From Pseudomonas purpurea (GTDB lineage: Bacteria; Pseudomonadota; Gammaproteobacteria; Pseudomonadales; Pseudomonadaceae): a DNA stretch of 64,000 nt. The stretch covers positions 3,529,001 to 3,593,000 of the forward strand of contig NZ_CP150918.1 of NCBI RefSeq assembly GCF_039908635.1. The letters run 5' to 3'. The notes beneath the pieces were generated by a model, which made no database searches, had not been told where the DNA came from, and saw nothing but the letters and a program-made list of their open reading frames with translations. This document shows, one piece after another, positions 8,022-17,276 of this stretch. The first letter of the stretch is position 1; the number at the start of each line of letters is the position of its first letter. The translations under genes were made by a program, and so were the position numbers.

Positions 8022-8885
8022 ATGGACATCGAACTCGCCCGCACTTTTCTGGAAATCGTTCGCTGCGGCAGCCTGGCTGCCGCCGCCGAGAAACTGCACG
8101 TGACGCAAACCGCGATCACCGCACGGGTGCAGAAACTCGAAAGCCAGCTCACCAGCACCTTGTTCGTGCGCAACCGCGCCGGCGCCCGACTGACCGCCGA
8201 CGGCGAAGCCTTCGTGGTCTACGCCAATCAACTGGTGCAAACCTGGGAAGCGGCGCGCCGCGACCTGCCGTTGCCGGAAGGCTATCGCAACGTGCTGCAC
8301 ATCGGTGGCGAGGTGAGTCTGTGCAACCCGTTGATGCTCAGTTGGGCCCGCGCCCTGCGTGAGCACATTCCCAGCCACGCCTTGCGCACGGAAATCCGCG
8401 ACGGAGAGCACCTGTTGAAGCAACTGGAAATGGGCGTGCTGGATGCCGCGCTGGTGTTCCAGCCCGAGTACTGGCCGCGCCTGCAAGTGGAGCAGTTGCT
8501 GGAAGAGAAACTGATTCAGGTCCGCTTGCCCACCCGGCCAGAACCCTATGTGTACATCGACTGGGGCAAAGACTTTTGTCGGCGACACGACGCGGCACTG
8601 CCCGACAAGGCAAAAGCTGCGCTGAGCTTCAACCTCGGGCCACTGGCCTTGCAGTACATTCTGGAAAACGGCGGCGCGGGTTACTTCCGCACCCGCGTGG
8701 TTCAGACCTACCTGGACAGCGGCGTGCTGGAACGGGTGCCCAAGGCACCGGAGTTCAGCTACCCGACGTATCTGGTGTATTCCCGCGACCGCGATTCGGC
8801 CGTTTTGCAGCAGGCATTCGCGTTGCTGCGCGACGTGGTCAAGGCTGACGGGGACTGGTCCCAGCGCTGGAATCCGCTGTTCTGA
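8022..8885 (+). CDS. LysR-family transcriptional regulator
   Basis: A 287-residue LysR-type regulator. The N-terminal winged HTH is MDIELARTFLEIVRCGSLAA with AAEKLHVTQTAITARVQKLE. The effector-binding domain follows. ATG 8022 begins the canonical LysR N-terminus; the open frame upstream has no family match. It lies in the same direction as the hypX-like gene, separated by a hairpin. Targets unknown. Confidence 0.9.
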   Translation: MDIELARTFLEIVRCGSLAAAAEKLHVTQTAITARVQKLESQLTSTLFVRNRAGARLTADGEAFVVYANQLVQTWEAARRDLPLPEGYRNVLHIGGEVSLCNPLMLSWARALREHIPSHALRTEIRDGEHLLKQLEMGVLDAALVFQPEYWPRLQVEQLLEEKLIQVRLPTRPEPYVYIDWGKDFCRRHDAALPDKAKAALSFNLGPLALQYILENGGAGYFRTRVVQTYLDSGVLERVPKAPEFSYPTYLVYSRDRDSAVLQQAFALLRDVVKADGDWSQRWNPLF

Positions 8886-8921
8886 AAACGGGGGCTGACA
8901 CACCCGCCCCCGTGAGCAGTT

Positions 8922-11900
8922 TTAGGGCATTGCCTGCTCGGCCAGCAAGGACGGTGAAGCGCTCGACGCGCAGGACCTGGACAACCTGGCAAGCGCCACA
9001 TCGAAGTGGGGCTGAGTGCCCCACAGGTTCCGCTCACCCAGAATGAACAGGTAGTGCCTGGCGCGGGTGACGGCCACGTTCAGCAGATTGGGACGCGAGG
9101 CCGCCCAGTCGATGGCGCCGCCACGGGTGGCGTCACAGCCGAGCACGAAGAACACGATATCGGCCTCCTTGCCCTGAAAGGTGTGGACCGTGCCAATGCT
9201 GGCTTTCGCCCACGAGTCCAGATCCTTCGGCACCGGTAGCTCGGAGCCCGTCAACGCTGTCTCCCAGGTTGTACGCTGACCCAACAGGCTCAGCAGGCCC
9301 TCCTTCACTTCGCGAAACGGCGTGATCACAAACACCGCCGGCATCCGTGCGCCGTGCTCGGCAAACCCTTCGGCGTACAGCTGGAGCAATGCCTGGAGCA
9401 GTCGCTGCCCTTGGGTCGCGACATACTTGGTGCCGGCCTCACCCTGCCCGCCGATGTCCCACCACGCGCTGGGGCCCAGCACCGGATGGGCACTGACGGC
9501 GCCAGGCCTGGCGTGCTTCATCCGGTCGGCATAGGCGATCGCATTGGCAATCTCGAACATCGGGTTGTCGCAGCGCCGGTGCATGACCAGGGGAATCCCG
9601 ATGAACGCTTGTTGATCGACGGGATGCCGCACGCCGAAGGCATAACCACGGTCGGCCAGGCTTTGCACCGAATGACTGTCGACGGCGTAGCGTGAGCACT
9701 GCGTGTCGAGCCAGTGCTTGCCCAGGCTGGCAAGCAGGCGCGTGGACTGGGTCACCACCGGTTCGATCTGCAACGGGTCCCCCACCACCACAACGCGCCG
9801 GGCGCGCATGATTGCGCCGACCGCCGCTTGCGGAGGCGCTTGCCCGGCTTCGTCAATAATCAGCCAGCCGAGGGATTCAGGTTCCAGGCCGCTGAACTGG
9901 GAACGGATCGAGGCGAAGGTGCTCGACACCACCGGCGTCAACATGAAAAACCACTGCCACAACGCTTTTCGCGCAGCCAACAACGGAGGTCGGTCGAGCA
10001 TGGCACTCAGGGCGAAGAGTGTCTTGCGCTCCGCAACCTCAAGGAAAAACGCCTGGTGCAGCACCATCGCCGCGCTGAACAGCTCGCTGCGCGCTTCGTT
10101 CATGCGGGCGCCTTGCCAGAAGGCCTTTTCCTGATTGGCGTGGCTGTCCAGTGAAGCGCCGTCCCACAGGTTGACGTCGCAAGTCTTCAACAAGGCCGGC
10201 ACGTCATGCAGATGGCTTTCAAAGGTTTTGACGAAGTCCCGCGCCGTGCAGGCGTCGGTCCATTCTTTCAAAAGGGGCTTGCGAAACCATTGCGCCAGCC
10301 AGCGAAACAGCGCCGGGCCAAGCTTGCGCTCCAGCCCTTGAACCTGCGTCTCAAGGCGTGTGAGCAGGCGTGCTGCACCTTCGGTCAACGACGTGAGGTT
10401 GCTCGCGCTCAAGGTCGGCGCGGCAGGCCATAGCGCCTGGAGCGCCTTCCAGTCACGCTGCAAATCGGCGTACAGCGTTGCCAGTATCTCAAGCTGTGCG
10501 CGCAACTGATCATGCACCTCGCGGGCCTTCAGAAAGCGCTGCTTGGCCACTTGAAAACCCGGCTGAACACTTTCGGTGACGGACTTGTAGCGCCAGTAGG
10601 TCATGGCGCCGACGCTGTCCCAGCTTTGCCAGTCCACCTTGTCATTGCCCAGAAAACGGAATCCCGGCGTGTCACCGGGCGTTGCCGCACGGTTGCCGAA
10701 GATGTCCTTGAAACGTCGACGGTTGGCTTTTTTCCCCAGTGCGGCCGACACCAGACCCCATACCGGCTCCGGCACGCTCCAGGGTTTGTCTCCCTTTACT
10801 CCGGCATAACGGGTCGCCACTTCCGTGAAATAACCCAGCGTACTGGCCCGGGCCGGGTCGATGCCCTTGAGTTGCGGCAACTCCAGAGAGAGGTTTTCCA
10901 CCGCGCCGTTGTTGGTCGACGCCACGAGTATTTCGAAACCGGTCAAGGCCTCGGACAACACTGGAATTGTGTAGGTGTCGCCGGCGAACACGGCCTCGAC
11001 AGTACGCCCGCTCAAACCATGTTTCGCCTCCGCCAGCCCCGACAGCACCTGCGCCCGCTCCACCACCAGGTGAGCGATCAGGTCACGCAACAGCGTGGTC
11101 TTGCCGGTGCCGGGCGGGCCATTGACAGCCAGGATCTCACCCTCGCCCATGGCGCGCATTTTGTTCAAGGCAAACTGCTGCATCAGCGACTGAACATGCC
11201 GGGACTCGGACGGCCAGCGCCCGCCGATGCCGTTTGCCGGACGCAGTGTTTCGCGAATCGCTTCCTGGCCGAGAGGGCCGTCGAGATCGAGCTTGGTCGC
11301 GTCGACCGCGCTCAGGTACGCCTTCAGTGCCCTGGGCGGATTGGCTGAGGCCAACACGCGTTTGGCGTGGGCCAGATCGTGCACATAGAAGCTATTGAGG
11401 ATCGGCAGCTCTGCGCTCGGCTCTTGCTCTTCAAGCGCTTCGGCAGCCGCTTCGGGCTCGACAGTGCGGTTTTTGGACGACTTTGGCAGCGGCCACGCAT
11501 CCAGGTAGGCCAACGAGGCTTCGGGTGGCGTGAACAGGGCCCATTCCTTCAAGCGCTCGACCCAGCGCGCCAACGAGTCGGCCCCGAATACTTTGTGCTC
11601 CTGCCGCGACCAATCGTCCTCCAGGTCGCGTTTGAGCGTCGCCACGCTGGCCTCGAAACTTTCTGCGCACAGCGCACTGATGCCTTGCTCAACCAAGCGG
11701 CCCATGGCCCAGGGCAAGGTCGACAGACTGAACCCCTGAAAATCCGGTACACCCGCCTCGTCAAGACTCAGCCGGGCAAAACAGGTCAGCCCGGTCGGGG
11801 CCATTTCGCCATCTCGCACGCGGGTGATTTCGTCCACCTGCGGCCCGTCGACATACTGCTCGATCAGCCCCGTAGCATGCGCCGCCTCGAACGGCAGCAG

Positions 11901-12083
11901 GTAAAGCACCCGCCGACGCGCAACATAGGTGTCCCAGGTGCCATTGCTCAGGGACCGCTCATCCAGTAACTCGACACTGCGCGAGCGACGGGCTTTTTCC
12001 AGTGGCTGGTCAAGGTTGTAGGCATTGAAAAACTCGACGCTGTGCCAGAAATTCAGCACGCGGTCTGTTGGGGTCATCGTCAT
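8922..12083 (-). CDS. Superfamily 1 (UPF1/DNA2-type) helicase, large stand-alone protein
   Basis: A 1053-residue ATPase of helicase superfamily 1. Motif I is GEILAVNGPPGTGKTTLL (about residue 315). Motif II is WLIIDEAGQAPPQAAVGAI. Motif III is VVVVGDPLQIEPVVTQS. The IV-VI region includes HRRCDNPMF, TVHTFQGKEADIVFFVLG and LLNVAVTRARHYLFILG. Long inserts lie between motifs I and II (coiled or helical, about 430-690). The N-terminal 300 residues show no domain I recognise. Start 12083 is chosen for GGATGG about 10 nt upstream. No nuclease or methylase gene is adjacent, so it is not part of an obvious restriction or DISARM-type set. A role in DNA repair, RNA metabolism or phage defence cannot be separated from sequence. 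Confidence 0.88.
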   Translation of the reverse strand: MTMTPTDRVLNFWHSVEFFNAYNLDQPLEKARRSRSVELLDERSLSNGTWDTYVARRRVLYLLPFEAAHATGLIEQYVDGPQVDEITRVRDGEMAPTGLTCFARLSLDEAGVPDFQGFSLSTLPWAMGRLVEQGISALCAESFEASVATLKRDLEDDWSRQEHKVFGADSLARWVERLKEWALFTPPEASLAYLDAWPLPKSSKNRTVEPEAAAEALEEQEPSAELPILNSFYVHDLAHAKRVLASANPPRALKAYLSAVDATKLDLDGPLGQEAIRETLRPANGIGGRWPSESRHVQSLMQQFALNKMRAMGEGEILAVNGPPGTGKTTLLRDLIAHLVVERAQVLSGLAEAKHGLSGRTVEAVFAGDTYTIPVLSEALTGFEILVASTNNGAVENLSLELPQLKGIDPARASTLGYFTEVATRYAGVKGDKPWSVPEPVWGLVSAALGKKANRRRFKDIFGNRAATPGDTPGFRFLGNDKVDWQSWDSVGAMTYWRYKSVTESVQPGFQVAKQRFLKAREVHDQLRAQLEILATLYADLQRDWKALQALWPAAPTLSASNLTSLTEGAARLLTRLETQVQGLERKLGPALFRWLAQWFRKPLLKEWTDACTARDFVKTFESHLHDVPALLKTCDVNLWDGASLDSHANQEKAFWQGARMNEARSELFSAAMVLHQAFFLEVAERKTLFALSAMLDRPPLLAARKALWQWFFMLTPVVSSTFASIRSQFSGLEPESLGWLIIDEAGQAPPQAAVGAIMRARRVVVVGDPLQIEPVVTQSTRLLASLGKHWLDTQCSRYAVDSHSVQSLADRGYAFGVRHPVDQQAFIGIPLVMHRRCDNPMFEIANAIAYADRMKHARPGAVSAHPVLGPSAWWDIGGQGEAGTKYVATQGQRLLQALLQLYAEGFAEHGARMPAVFVITPFREVKEGLLSLLGQRTTWETALTGSELPVPKDLDSWAKASIGTVHTFQGKEADIVFFVLGCDATRGGAIDWAASRPNLLNVAVTRARHYLFILGERNLWGTQPHFDVALARLSRSCASSASPSLLAEQAMP

Positions 12084-12237
12084 GATGAAAAGCCATCCAT
12101 AGAAAATCTGCCGCCGAAAATACACGACCCGTCCACCCCCGTCGAACCTTGCGGGCCCTGCATCTTGAATACGATTGGGCGGATAATCCGTACACAGCTA
12201 GTCTGCTTTACATAACAACGACAACAGGACGGTCGCG

Positions 12238-13395
12238 ATGAGACAAACCACTCAGGCGTTCCGTGCTCGCTACCGAGCCGGTGTGCACCCGCACTACAAC
12301 CCGTGGCTGCATGGCGGCTTCGTGCTGTTTTTTGGGCTGCTGGCCATGGTGTTCTTCGCCAGCACCGTGCATCAGGTGCAACCGCTGGAATGGTTGAGCG
12401 TGCCGCTGACCTTGCTGCTGGCCAACGCCGGCATCTACCTCGTGCACCGCCAGTTAGGCCATCACAAACGAGGCCTGGCGCAGATGTTCTATGCTCGCCA
12501 CACGGGTGATCACCACAGCTTTTTCACCCCCGGCCACATGGCGTATGAAGACGCCCGGGACTGGCGAGTGATTCTGTTCCCGGCCTGGCTGATCGTGGTC
12601 CACAGCCTGCTGCTGACCCTGCCCGCCTGGTGGTTGCTCACCCAACTCAACACCAACGTCGCCGGGTTGTTCGGCGCCTGCATGGTCCTCGCTTACCTGA
12701 CGTATGAGGTATTCCATGCGTGCGAGCATTTGCCGTCGAGCCATCCGGTTTCACGCCTGCCGTGGGTCCGCCAGATGCGCCGCCTGCATGAACTGCATCA
12801 CCGGCGCGAGCTGATGCAGGAGCGCAATTTCAATATCGTCCTGCCGTTGATGGACTACCTTTTTGGCACGCTGTATTGGGAGCCCGAACCCGACCATGGC
12901 GTTTTCCAGCCTGCGAGGACGTCCATGACACGCCTACAGCACCGAATCGACATTGCGCGTCCACCCTATGAAGTGCTCGCCTACGCCAGTACCGCCACGC
13001 ACTGGCCGCAATGGCACCCTTCATCGCTGAAGGTCGACGGCCAACCGGGGCCGCTGCATGCCGGTGCACGTTTCGAAGAGGACATCCATGCCGGTGGCCG
13101 CGCCGGGCACTTGAGCTGGGAAGTCAACGAGTACCTGCCAGGCCTGCGTTGGAGCGCACGGGCCCAGGGCAATCACGGCCTGGAGCTGGTGGTGACCTAC
13201 GAGTGCACCGCCGACGGCGCGGGCACGCGATTCATCCGCACGCTGGACTATCGCTTCAGTGGTTTGCTGATGCGTATCACCAACCGGCTACTGCTCAAGC
13301 GGCGCATCGAACGGGAATCGGCAGCCTCGATGCTGGCGCTGCGCGAGATGGCACAACACGCGATACCGATCTCGACCGGAGCACTCGCAGAATGA
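12238..13395 (+). CDS. Fatty-acid hydroxylase (sterol desaturase family) fused to an SRPBCC domain
   Basis: A 385-residue fusion. Residues 1 to about 215 are a membrane di-iron hydroxylase with several hydrophobic segments. Its histidine boxes are HRQLGHH, HTGDHH, HACEH and HELHH, as in the sterol desaturase/fatty-acid hydroxylase superfamily. From about residue 230 (MTRLQHRIDIARPPYEVLAY) a START/SRPBCC-type lipid-binding domain begins (STATHWPQWHPSS, LSWEVNEYLPGLRW). Stand-alone SRPBCC proteins commonly start at such a methionine, so this is a gene fusion or readthrough-free two-domain enzyme. It overlaps the next gene as ATGA, implying a shared function on a lipid or ester substrate. Confidence 0.88.
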   Translation: MRQTTQAFRARYRAGVHPHYNPWLHGGFVLFFGLLAMVFFASTVHQVQPLEWLSVPLTLLLANAGIYLVHRQLGHHKRGLAQMFYARHTGDHHSFFTPGHMAYEDARDWRVILFPAWLIVVHSLLLTLPAWWLLTQLNTNVAGLFGACMVLAYLTYEVFHACEHLPSSHPVSRLPWVRQMRRLHELHHRRELMQERNFNIVLPLMDYLFGTLYWEPEPDHGVFQPARTSMTRLQHRIDIARPPYEVLAYASTATHWPQWHPSSLKVDGQPGPLHAGARFEEDIHAGGRAGHLSWEVNEYLPGLRWSARAQGNHGLELVVTYECTADGAGTRFIRTLDYRFSGLLMRITNRLLLKRRIERESAASMLALREMAQHAIPISTGALAE

Positions 13396-14489
13396 ATCGA
13401 ATCCGCTTACGCACCGCGTTTACGCTGCTGGTGATCCTCGTCCTGGCCTTTCTGCTGCTGGCACCGACGAAGGTTCAACCGGTCGCCTGGGCGCCTTCGA
13501 CGGCCCCTTCACTGACGACCGGGGTCTACGCTGAAAACCAGACACTCAAAGCACTCGAAATGGCCGGTGCGCCGAACATCAACGGGCCGGAAGCGCTGTT
13601 GCTGGAGGACGGTTTTCTCATTACCGGCCTGCACGACGGCCGGGTGGTTCGTACCTCCATTGATGGCAAAACCCTCGACGTGCTGATCAACACTGGCGGC
13701 AGGCCGCTGGGGCTGGCGCGGCATCCGGATGGCCGGTTGATCATCGCCGACGGGGTCAAAGGGTTGTTGGCCCTGGACGCACACGGCCAGTTAAGTACGT
13801 TGAGCCGTGAGGTCGACGGCGTGCCGTTCGGTTTTACCAACGATGTGACGCTCGACCGCGCCGGGCACTACGCCTATTTCAGCGATTCATCCAGCCGCTG
13901 GGGTTACGGCCAGGACGGTGAGGCCATCATCGAGCATGGGGGCGACGGACGCCTGCTGCGCTACGACTTCCAGACCGGTAAAACGCAACAATTGCTCGAT
14001 CGGCTGGAGTTCGCCAACGGTGTGACGCTAGGCCCGGACGAGGCTTTCGTGCTGGTCAATGAGACCGGCGCCTATCGCATCTCCCGCTATTGGCTCAGCG
14101 GGCCGAAGGCTGGCAGCCATGATCTGTTCATCGACAACCTGCCAGGGCTGCCGGACAACCTGGCCTTCAACGGTCACAACCGTTTCTGGGTCGCCCTGTA
14201 TGCACCGCGCAGTGCCCTGCTTGACGGCACTGCCGGGCGGCCGTATCTGCGCAAGATGCTTGTACGCGCCATGATGGTTCTGCCCAAACCGGTGGAGAAC
14301 CGTGCCTTTGTGCTGGGGCTGGATGAGGAAGGAAAGGTTATCGCGAACCTGCAAGACGCCAGCCGCGGCAACTATTCACCGCTTACGACCGCGCGCGAGT
14401 ATGGCGACTGGTTGTACTTCGGCTCACTGACGGCCAGCCACATGGCACGATTGCCGCTCGGCAAAGCGCTGCAACATCCGAAAAACTGA
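13392..14489 (+). CDS. SMP-30/gluconolactonase/strictosidine-synthase-like beta-propeller protein, membrane-anchored
   Basis: A 365-residue protein with an N-terminal membrane anchor (FTLLVILVLAFLLLAPTK) and a six-bladed propeller. The propeller has strictosidine-synthase/SMP-30 features: PEALLLEDGFLITGLHDGRV, FTNDVTLDRAGHYAYFSDSS, LEFANGVTLGPDEAFVLVNE, YRISRYWLSGPKAG and LPGLPDNLAFNGHNRFWVAL. ATG 13392 overlaps the upstream stop by four bases. A longer open frame from 13011 is out-of-frame overlap with the hydroxylase gene. Members are lactonases or esterases; paired with a lipid hydroxylase it may hydrolyse a lactone or ester product (inference). Confidence 0.87.
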   Translation: MNRIRLRTAFTLLVILVLAFLLLAPTKVQPVAWAPSTAPSLTTGVYAENQTLKALEMAGAPNINGPEALLLEDGFLITGLHDGRVVRTSIDGKTLDVLINTGGRPLGLARHPDGRLIIADGVKGLLALDAHGQLSTLSREVDGVPFGFTNDVTLDRAGHYAYFSDSSSRWGYGQDGEAIIEHGGDGRLLRYDFQTGKTQQLLDRLEFANGVTLGPDEAFVLVNETGAYRISRYWLSGPKAGSHDLFIDNLPGLPDNLAFNGHNRFWVALYAPRSALLDGTAGRPYLRKMLVRAMMVLPKPVENRAFVLGLDEEGKVIANLQDASRGNYSPLTTAREYGDWLYFGSLTASHMARLPLGKALQHPKN

Positions 14490-14496
14490 AGTCAAA

Positions 14497-14520
14497 AAGC
14501 CCGACCTTTCGGCCGGGCTT
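14497..14520 (+). terminator. Rho-independent terminator-like hairpin
   Basis: AAGCCCGACC and GGCCGGGCTT pair around TTTC with one mismatch, 8 nt after the stop of the SMP-30-like gene. It is preceded by an A-run and could act in both directions. Confidence 0.7.
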
Positions 14521-14543
14521 AAACAGGTGTCTCAACGTGGATT

Positions 14544-14750
14544 CTACGGCTTGTCACGCACGTGATCGGGCGTCTTCGCGGTTTCATCGCCCTCGTCCAA
14601 TGACCATGCACCTTCGCTTTCCGGCCACTCATCCAAACCCGGCTCGCTGTCTGGATGGACGGTGGTGCGACCCGGACTCAGGCGTTCAGGGGCAATCGGT
14701 ATCGGGTCATAACCGCCCTGTTCTTCGCTGGGAAATTTGGGCTTGTGCAT
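14544..14750 (-). CDS. Small conserved hypothetical protein (acidic, proline-rich)
   Basis: A 68-residue protein beginning MHKPKFPSEEQGGYDPIPIA. It has no membrane segment, is rich in P, E and D, and is probably disordered. ATG 14750 has GAGGTG at 6 nt, much better than the in-frame start at 14762. It is on the same strand as the following YdcH-like gene. Function unknown. Confidence 0.6.
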   Translation of the reverse strand: MHKPKFPSEEQGGYDPIPIAPERLSPGRTTVHPDSEPGLDEWPESEGAWSLDEGDETAKTPDHVRDKP

Positions 14751-14839
14751 GGAACACCTCACAGGGAGCCTGAAAGCATTCAGGCCCTGTTCATTAGAGG
14801 AGCCGGGCGAGACTACTGTTCCCCTTGACGGCTCACCGG

Positions 14840-15094
14840 CTATCGGCCGTTCAAGGTCAGCGCTTCCAGTTGCTGGACGATCTTGTCCTTGACCAACGAC
14901 CGCTTCTGTTTGAGCTTTTTCAGTTGGTCATCGGTCGGCGCATCCGAAGCGGCCGTTTCGGCGGCCACCACCTCGGCGTCCGCCTGCGAATACTGATTGA
15001 GCAGTGAATCGAGTCGAGGATCCTGCTTGCGTTTCTCCAGAATGTCTTCTTTCGTGCAGCTCAGGTCCTGGTAAAGGTCATGGGTCACCGGCAT
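14840..15094 (-). CDS. YdcH/DUF465 family protein
   Basis: An 84-residue helical protein (EDILEKRKQDPRLDSLLNQY, DDQLKKLKQKRSLVKDKIVQ) matching the DUF465/YdcH coiled-coil pattern. A strong GGAGGTG lies 4-5 nt before ATG 15094. Function of the family is not established. Confidence 0.75.
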   Translation of the reverse strand: MPVTHDLYQDLSCTKEDILEKRKQDPRLDSLLNQYSQADAEVVAAETAASDAPTDDQLKKLKQKRSLVKDKIVQQLEALTLNGR

Positions 15095-15260
15095 GGAACA
15101 CCTCCGTTTGTTGATCGGTGGCGAACATTATTGAAAACGTTCACCAATCATCAGAATGGCCTCGCCTGCGCCATTCTGTCGACCGTCAATCAGACCAGTG
15201 GTGTCCGTTCGTCGCCTGGGCGCCCGACGAGCATTGCACTCGCCCGGCGCTGACGGTCAC

Positions 15261-15920
15261 TCAGTCGGTGCCGTACTTCGGCGAACGTGGGCCGTACAAC
15301 AAACCGGCCGGTTGCCCCGCCGACAACAGGCGGTTGCTGGTGATACCGGCAATCGGATGGCCGGCGTCGGTCGAGCTGTTGATGATCTGCTTGACCGCCG
15401 CGGTGATCAACATGCCCACCAGGCCACCGGCATTGTTGTTATTACCTTCCTCGCTCGACGCCCTGGCCGAACCGGTCCACAGGGTGGTACCGGTTTTCAG
15501 GTCGACCAGTTTCGCGCTGGCCGTGACCACGGTTTCACTGGCGATCACCATGTACCGGGTGCCGTAGTCGCTGACCGTGATGTACAGCGCCGCATCGGCA
15601 CCGAAAATCTCGTTCAGTTTGTTCGGGGCCACTTCATGGATGTCCGCCGGGGTGCTCAGGCCGTTCTGACGAAACGTCTCGTCGACCAGCGCGATGGGCA
15701 GCACGTAGTACCCCGCTTCGGCCAGCGGAAAGGTCACTTGCGACAACAGGCTGTAGGACGCCTTGATGTCCGGGGACTGGTTCAACGGCGGCAGCACCAG
15801 GATGGTCTTGGGACGGCTTTGCTTGTAGGCCGCGTAATCCACGGTCTTGGGTTTGACGCAGCCACCCAGCAAGGCCAGTGCCAACAGACCGGCGAACAGT
15901 TTCAATGCGCGCGTGCTCAT
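15261..15920 (-). CDS. GNA1162/DUF799-family lipoprotein
   Basis: A 219-residue lipoprotein. The signal peptide ends at lipobox LLGGC (Cys about residue 21). The mature part carries the DUF799 pattern (PKTILVLPPLNQSPDIKASY, LSTPADIHEVAPNKLNEIFG, ADAALYITVSDYGTRY). It is last of three overlapping genes (CsgG-like, DUF4810, DUF799). Its ATG overlaps the upstream stop as ATGA. The set probably forms an outer-membrane-associated complex; its cargo is unknown. Confidence 0.88.
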   Translation of the reverse strand: MSTRALKLFAGLLALALLGGCVKPKTVDYAAYKQSRPKTILVLPPLNQSPDIKASYSLLSQVTFPLAEAGYYVLPIALVDETFRQNGLSTPADIHEVAPNKLNEIFGADAALYITVSDYGTRYMVIASETVVTASAKLVDLKTGTTLWTGSARASSEEGNNNNAGGLVGMLITAAVKQIINSSTDAGHPIAGITSNRLLSAGQPAGLLYGPRSPKYGTD

Positions 15921-16288
15921 TTACCGTCTCCGGTCTTGGCATTCTTCAGCAGAAAGTCCATGTAGGTCGACGACTCTGGAAACAGGGTCTTTTCGGTCCG
16001 CAACTGCTGCACCATCTGGTCATCCTTGCCCATGCTCAGGTACAGCAACCCGAGGTGCGCGTGGTAACCCGGCGGCACAGCCTTGCCGGTGGACTGGATT
16101 TTTTGCAGGTCGCGTTCCAGCGCTTCGGCCTGGGCTTCCTTGGGTTCTTCACCCTTGAAATACTCGTACACCTGTGGCTCGTAGCCTTCCCACTGGTAAA
16201 GGGTTTTCGGGCCGGCGCAGCCGCTGAGCAGCACGCTGGCAAGCAGCCCAGCCGCCAGGCGCGATGACGATACGTAAGTCTTGAACAT
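15917..16288 (-). CDS. DUF4810-family lipoprotein
   Basis: About 123 residues from ATG 16288 (MFKTYVSSSRLAAGLLASVL, lipobox LLSGC). The mature sequence has the DUF4810 pattern TLYQWEGYEPQVYEYFKG, with TPR-like helices (AHLGLLYLSMGKDDQMVQQL). An in-frame start at 16309 exists, but the signal peptide favours 16288. It is the middle gene of the three-lipoprotein operon. Confidence 0.85.
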   Translation of the reverse strand: MFKTYVSSSRLAAGLLASVLLSGCAGPKTLYQWEGYEPQVYEYFKGEEPKEAQAEALERDLQKIQSTGKAVPPGYHAHLGLLYLSMGKDDQMVQQLRTEKTLFPESSTYMDFLLKNAKTGDGK

Positions 16289-16318
16289 GTGTGAACTTTT
16301 CCCTGTCATTACTGCTGA

Positions 16319-16999
16319 TCAGTTGCCCGGTTTCCAGGCACCGGCGTTGATCCCGTCTACCAGGCGGTTGATCGCCTCGCGCATGGCCAGGTCCAGGACC
16401 TTGCCGTTGAGGGTCGAATCGTAGGCAGCGGTGCCGCCGAAGCCGATGACCTCACGGTTGGACAAGGCGTATTCGCCGGCGCCCTGGGTCGAATAAACCA
16501 CTTCGGAAGTGCTGATGTTGACGATGTTCAGGTTGACCTTGGCGTACGCCACCTGGGTCTTGCCGCGTCCCAGAATGCCGAACAGTTGATGGTCGCCGAT
16601 TTCCTTGCGACCAAACTCGGTGACATCGCCGGTGACCACGTAATCCGCGCCCTTGAGCCGCTGGACCTGACCCTTGATGGCCGCTTCCTGGGCGATTTCA
16701 CCCATGTTGTCGCGGTCCAGCACGTTAAAACGGTTGGTCTGTTGCAAGTGAGTAATCAGGATCGTCTTGGCCTGACCGCCGAGGCGATCAACACCGTCGG
16801 AGAAGATGCCGCGCATGTAGCTGGAGCGGTTATCGAACTTGCCGACTGCCATCGGAACGCGCACGCCGGCCCAGGGACGACTGGCGCTTTCAACCTTTTC
16901 AATCGGCAGCGCCCGAGAGCTTTCCGTCGCACAACCGGCCATGCCGCCCAGTGCCGCAATTGTTACGCCCGACAGCAAAACCCTTGAGATCAATCTCAC
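16319..16999 (-). CDS. CsgG/HfaB-family lipoprotein
   Basis: A 226-residue lipoprotein starting at GTG 16999, with AGGGGA about 7 nt upstream. Signal and lipobox: VTIAALGGMAGC. CsgG-type features are ITHLQQTNRFNVLDRDNMGE, LKGADYVVTGDVTEFGRKE, and QVAYAKVNLNIVNISTSEVV with YSTQGAGEY. It heads the operon with the DUF4810 and DUF799 genes. By family it may form or gate an outer-membrane pore or act as a periplasmic assembly factor; no curli genes are here. Confidence 0.88.
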   Translation of the reverse strand: MRLISRVLLSGVTIAALGGMAGCATESSRALPIEKVESASRPWAGVRVPMAVGKFDNRSSYMRGIFSDGVDRLGGQAKTILITHLQQTNRFNVLDRDNMGEIAQEAAIKGQVQRLKGADYVVTGDVTEFGRKEIGDHQLFGILGRGKTQVAYAKVNLNIVNISTSEVVYSTQGAGEYALSNREVIGFGGTAAYDSTLNGKVLDLAMREAINRLVDGINAGAWKPGN

Positions 17000-17276
17000 T
17001 CTGCATTCCCCTGATAAAACCGATAAACCGCTGTTTGATGTCCGGCCACGGCGCACGCCAAAGCCACTGATAACAGGGCTTGCATGGGCGTGGGGACCGG
17101 ATAGACGTGACGTGCTGAACGTCAGCGGCCGCAATTATGCCAAAGTGCCATCAGTGCGAACAGGCAAATAAAAATATTGGCGCTGTTTTATTGACTCAAG
17201 GCGCTCAAGCCATGGCGCAGCAAGGCCAGCAAATGAGCACCTCGCAATGAGTGAGGCTGCCATGCAGTGAACGGTC

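Noticed and set aside
13011..13391. Long 5' extension of the SMP-30-like gene
   Set aside because: It overlaps the SRPBCC domain of the previous gene out of frame. The ATG at 13392 gives a membrane anchor and an ATGA overlap.
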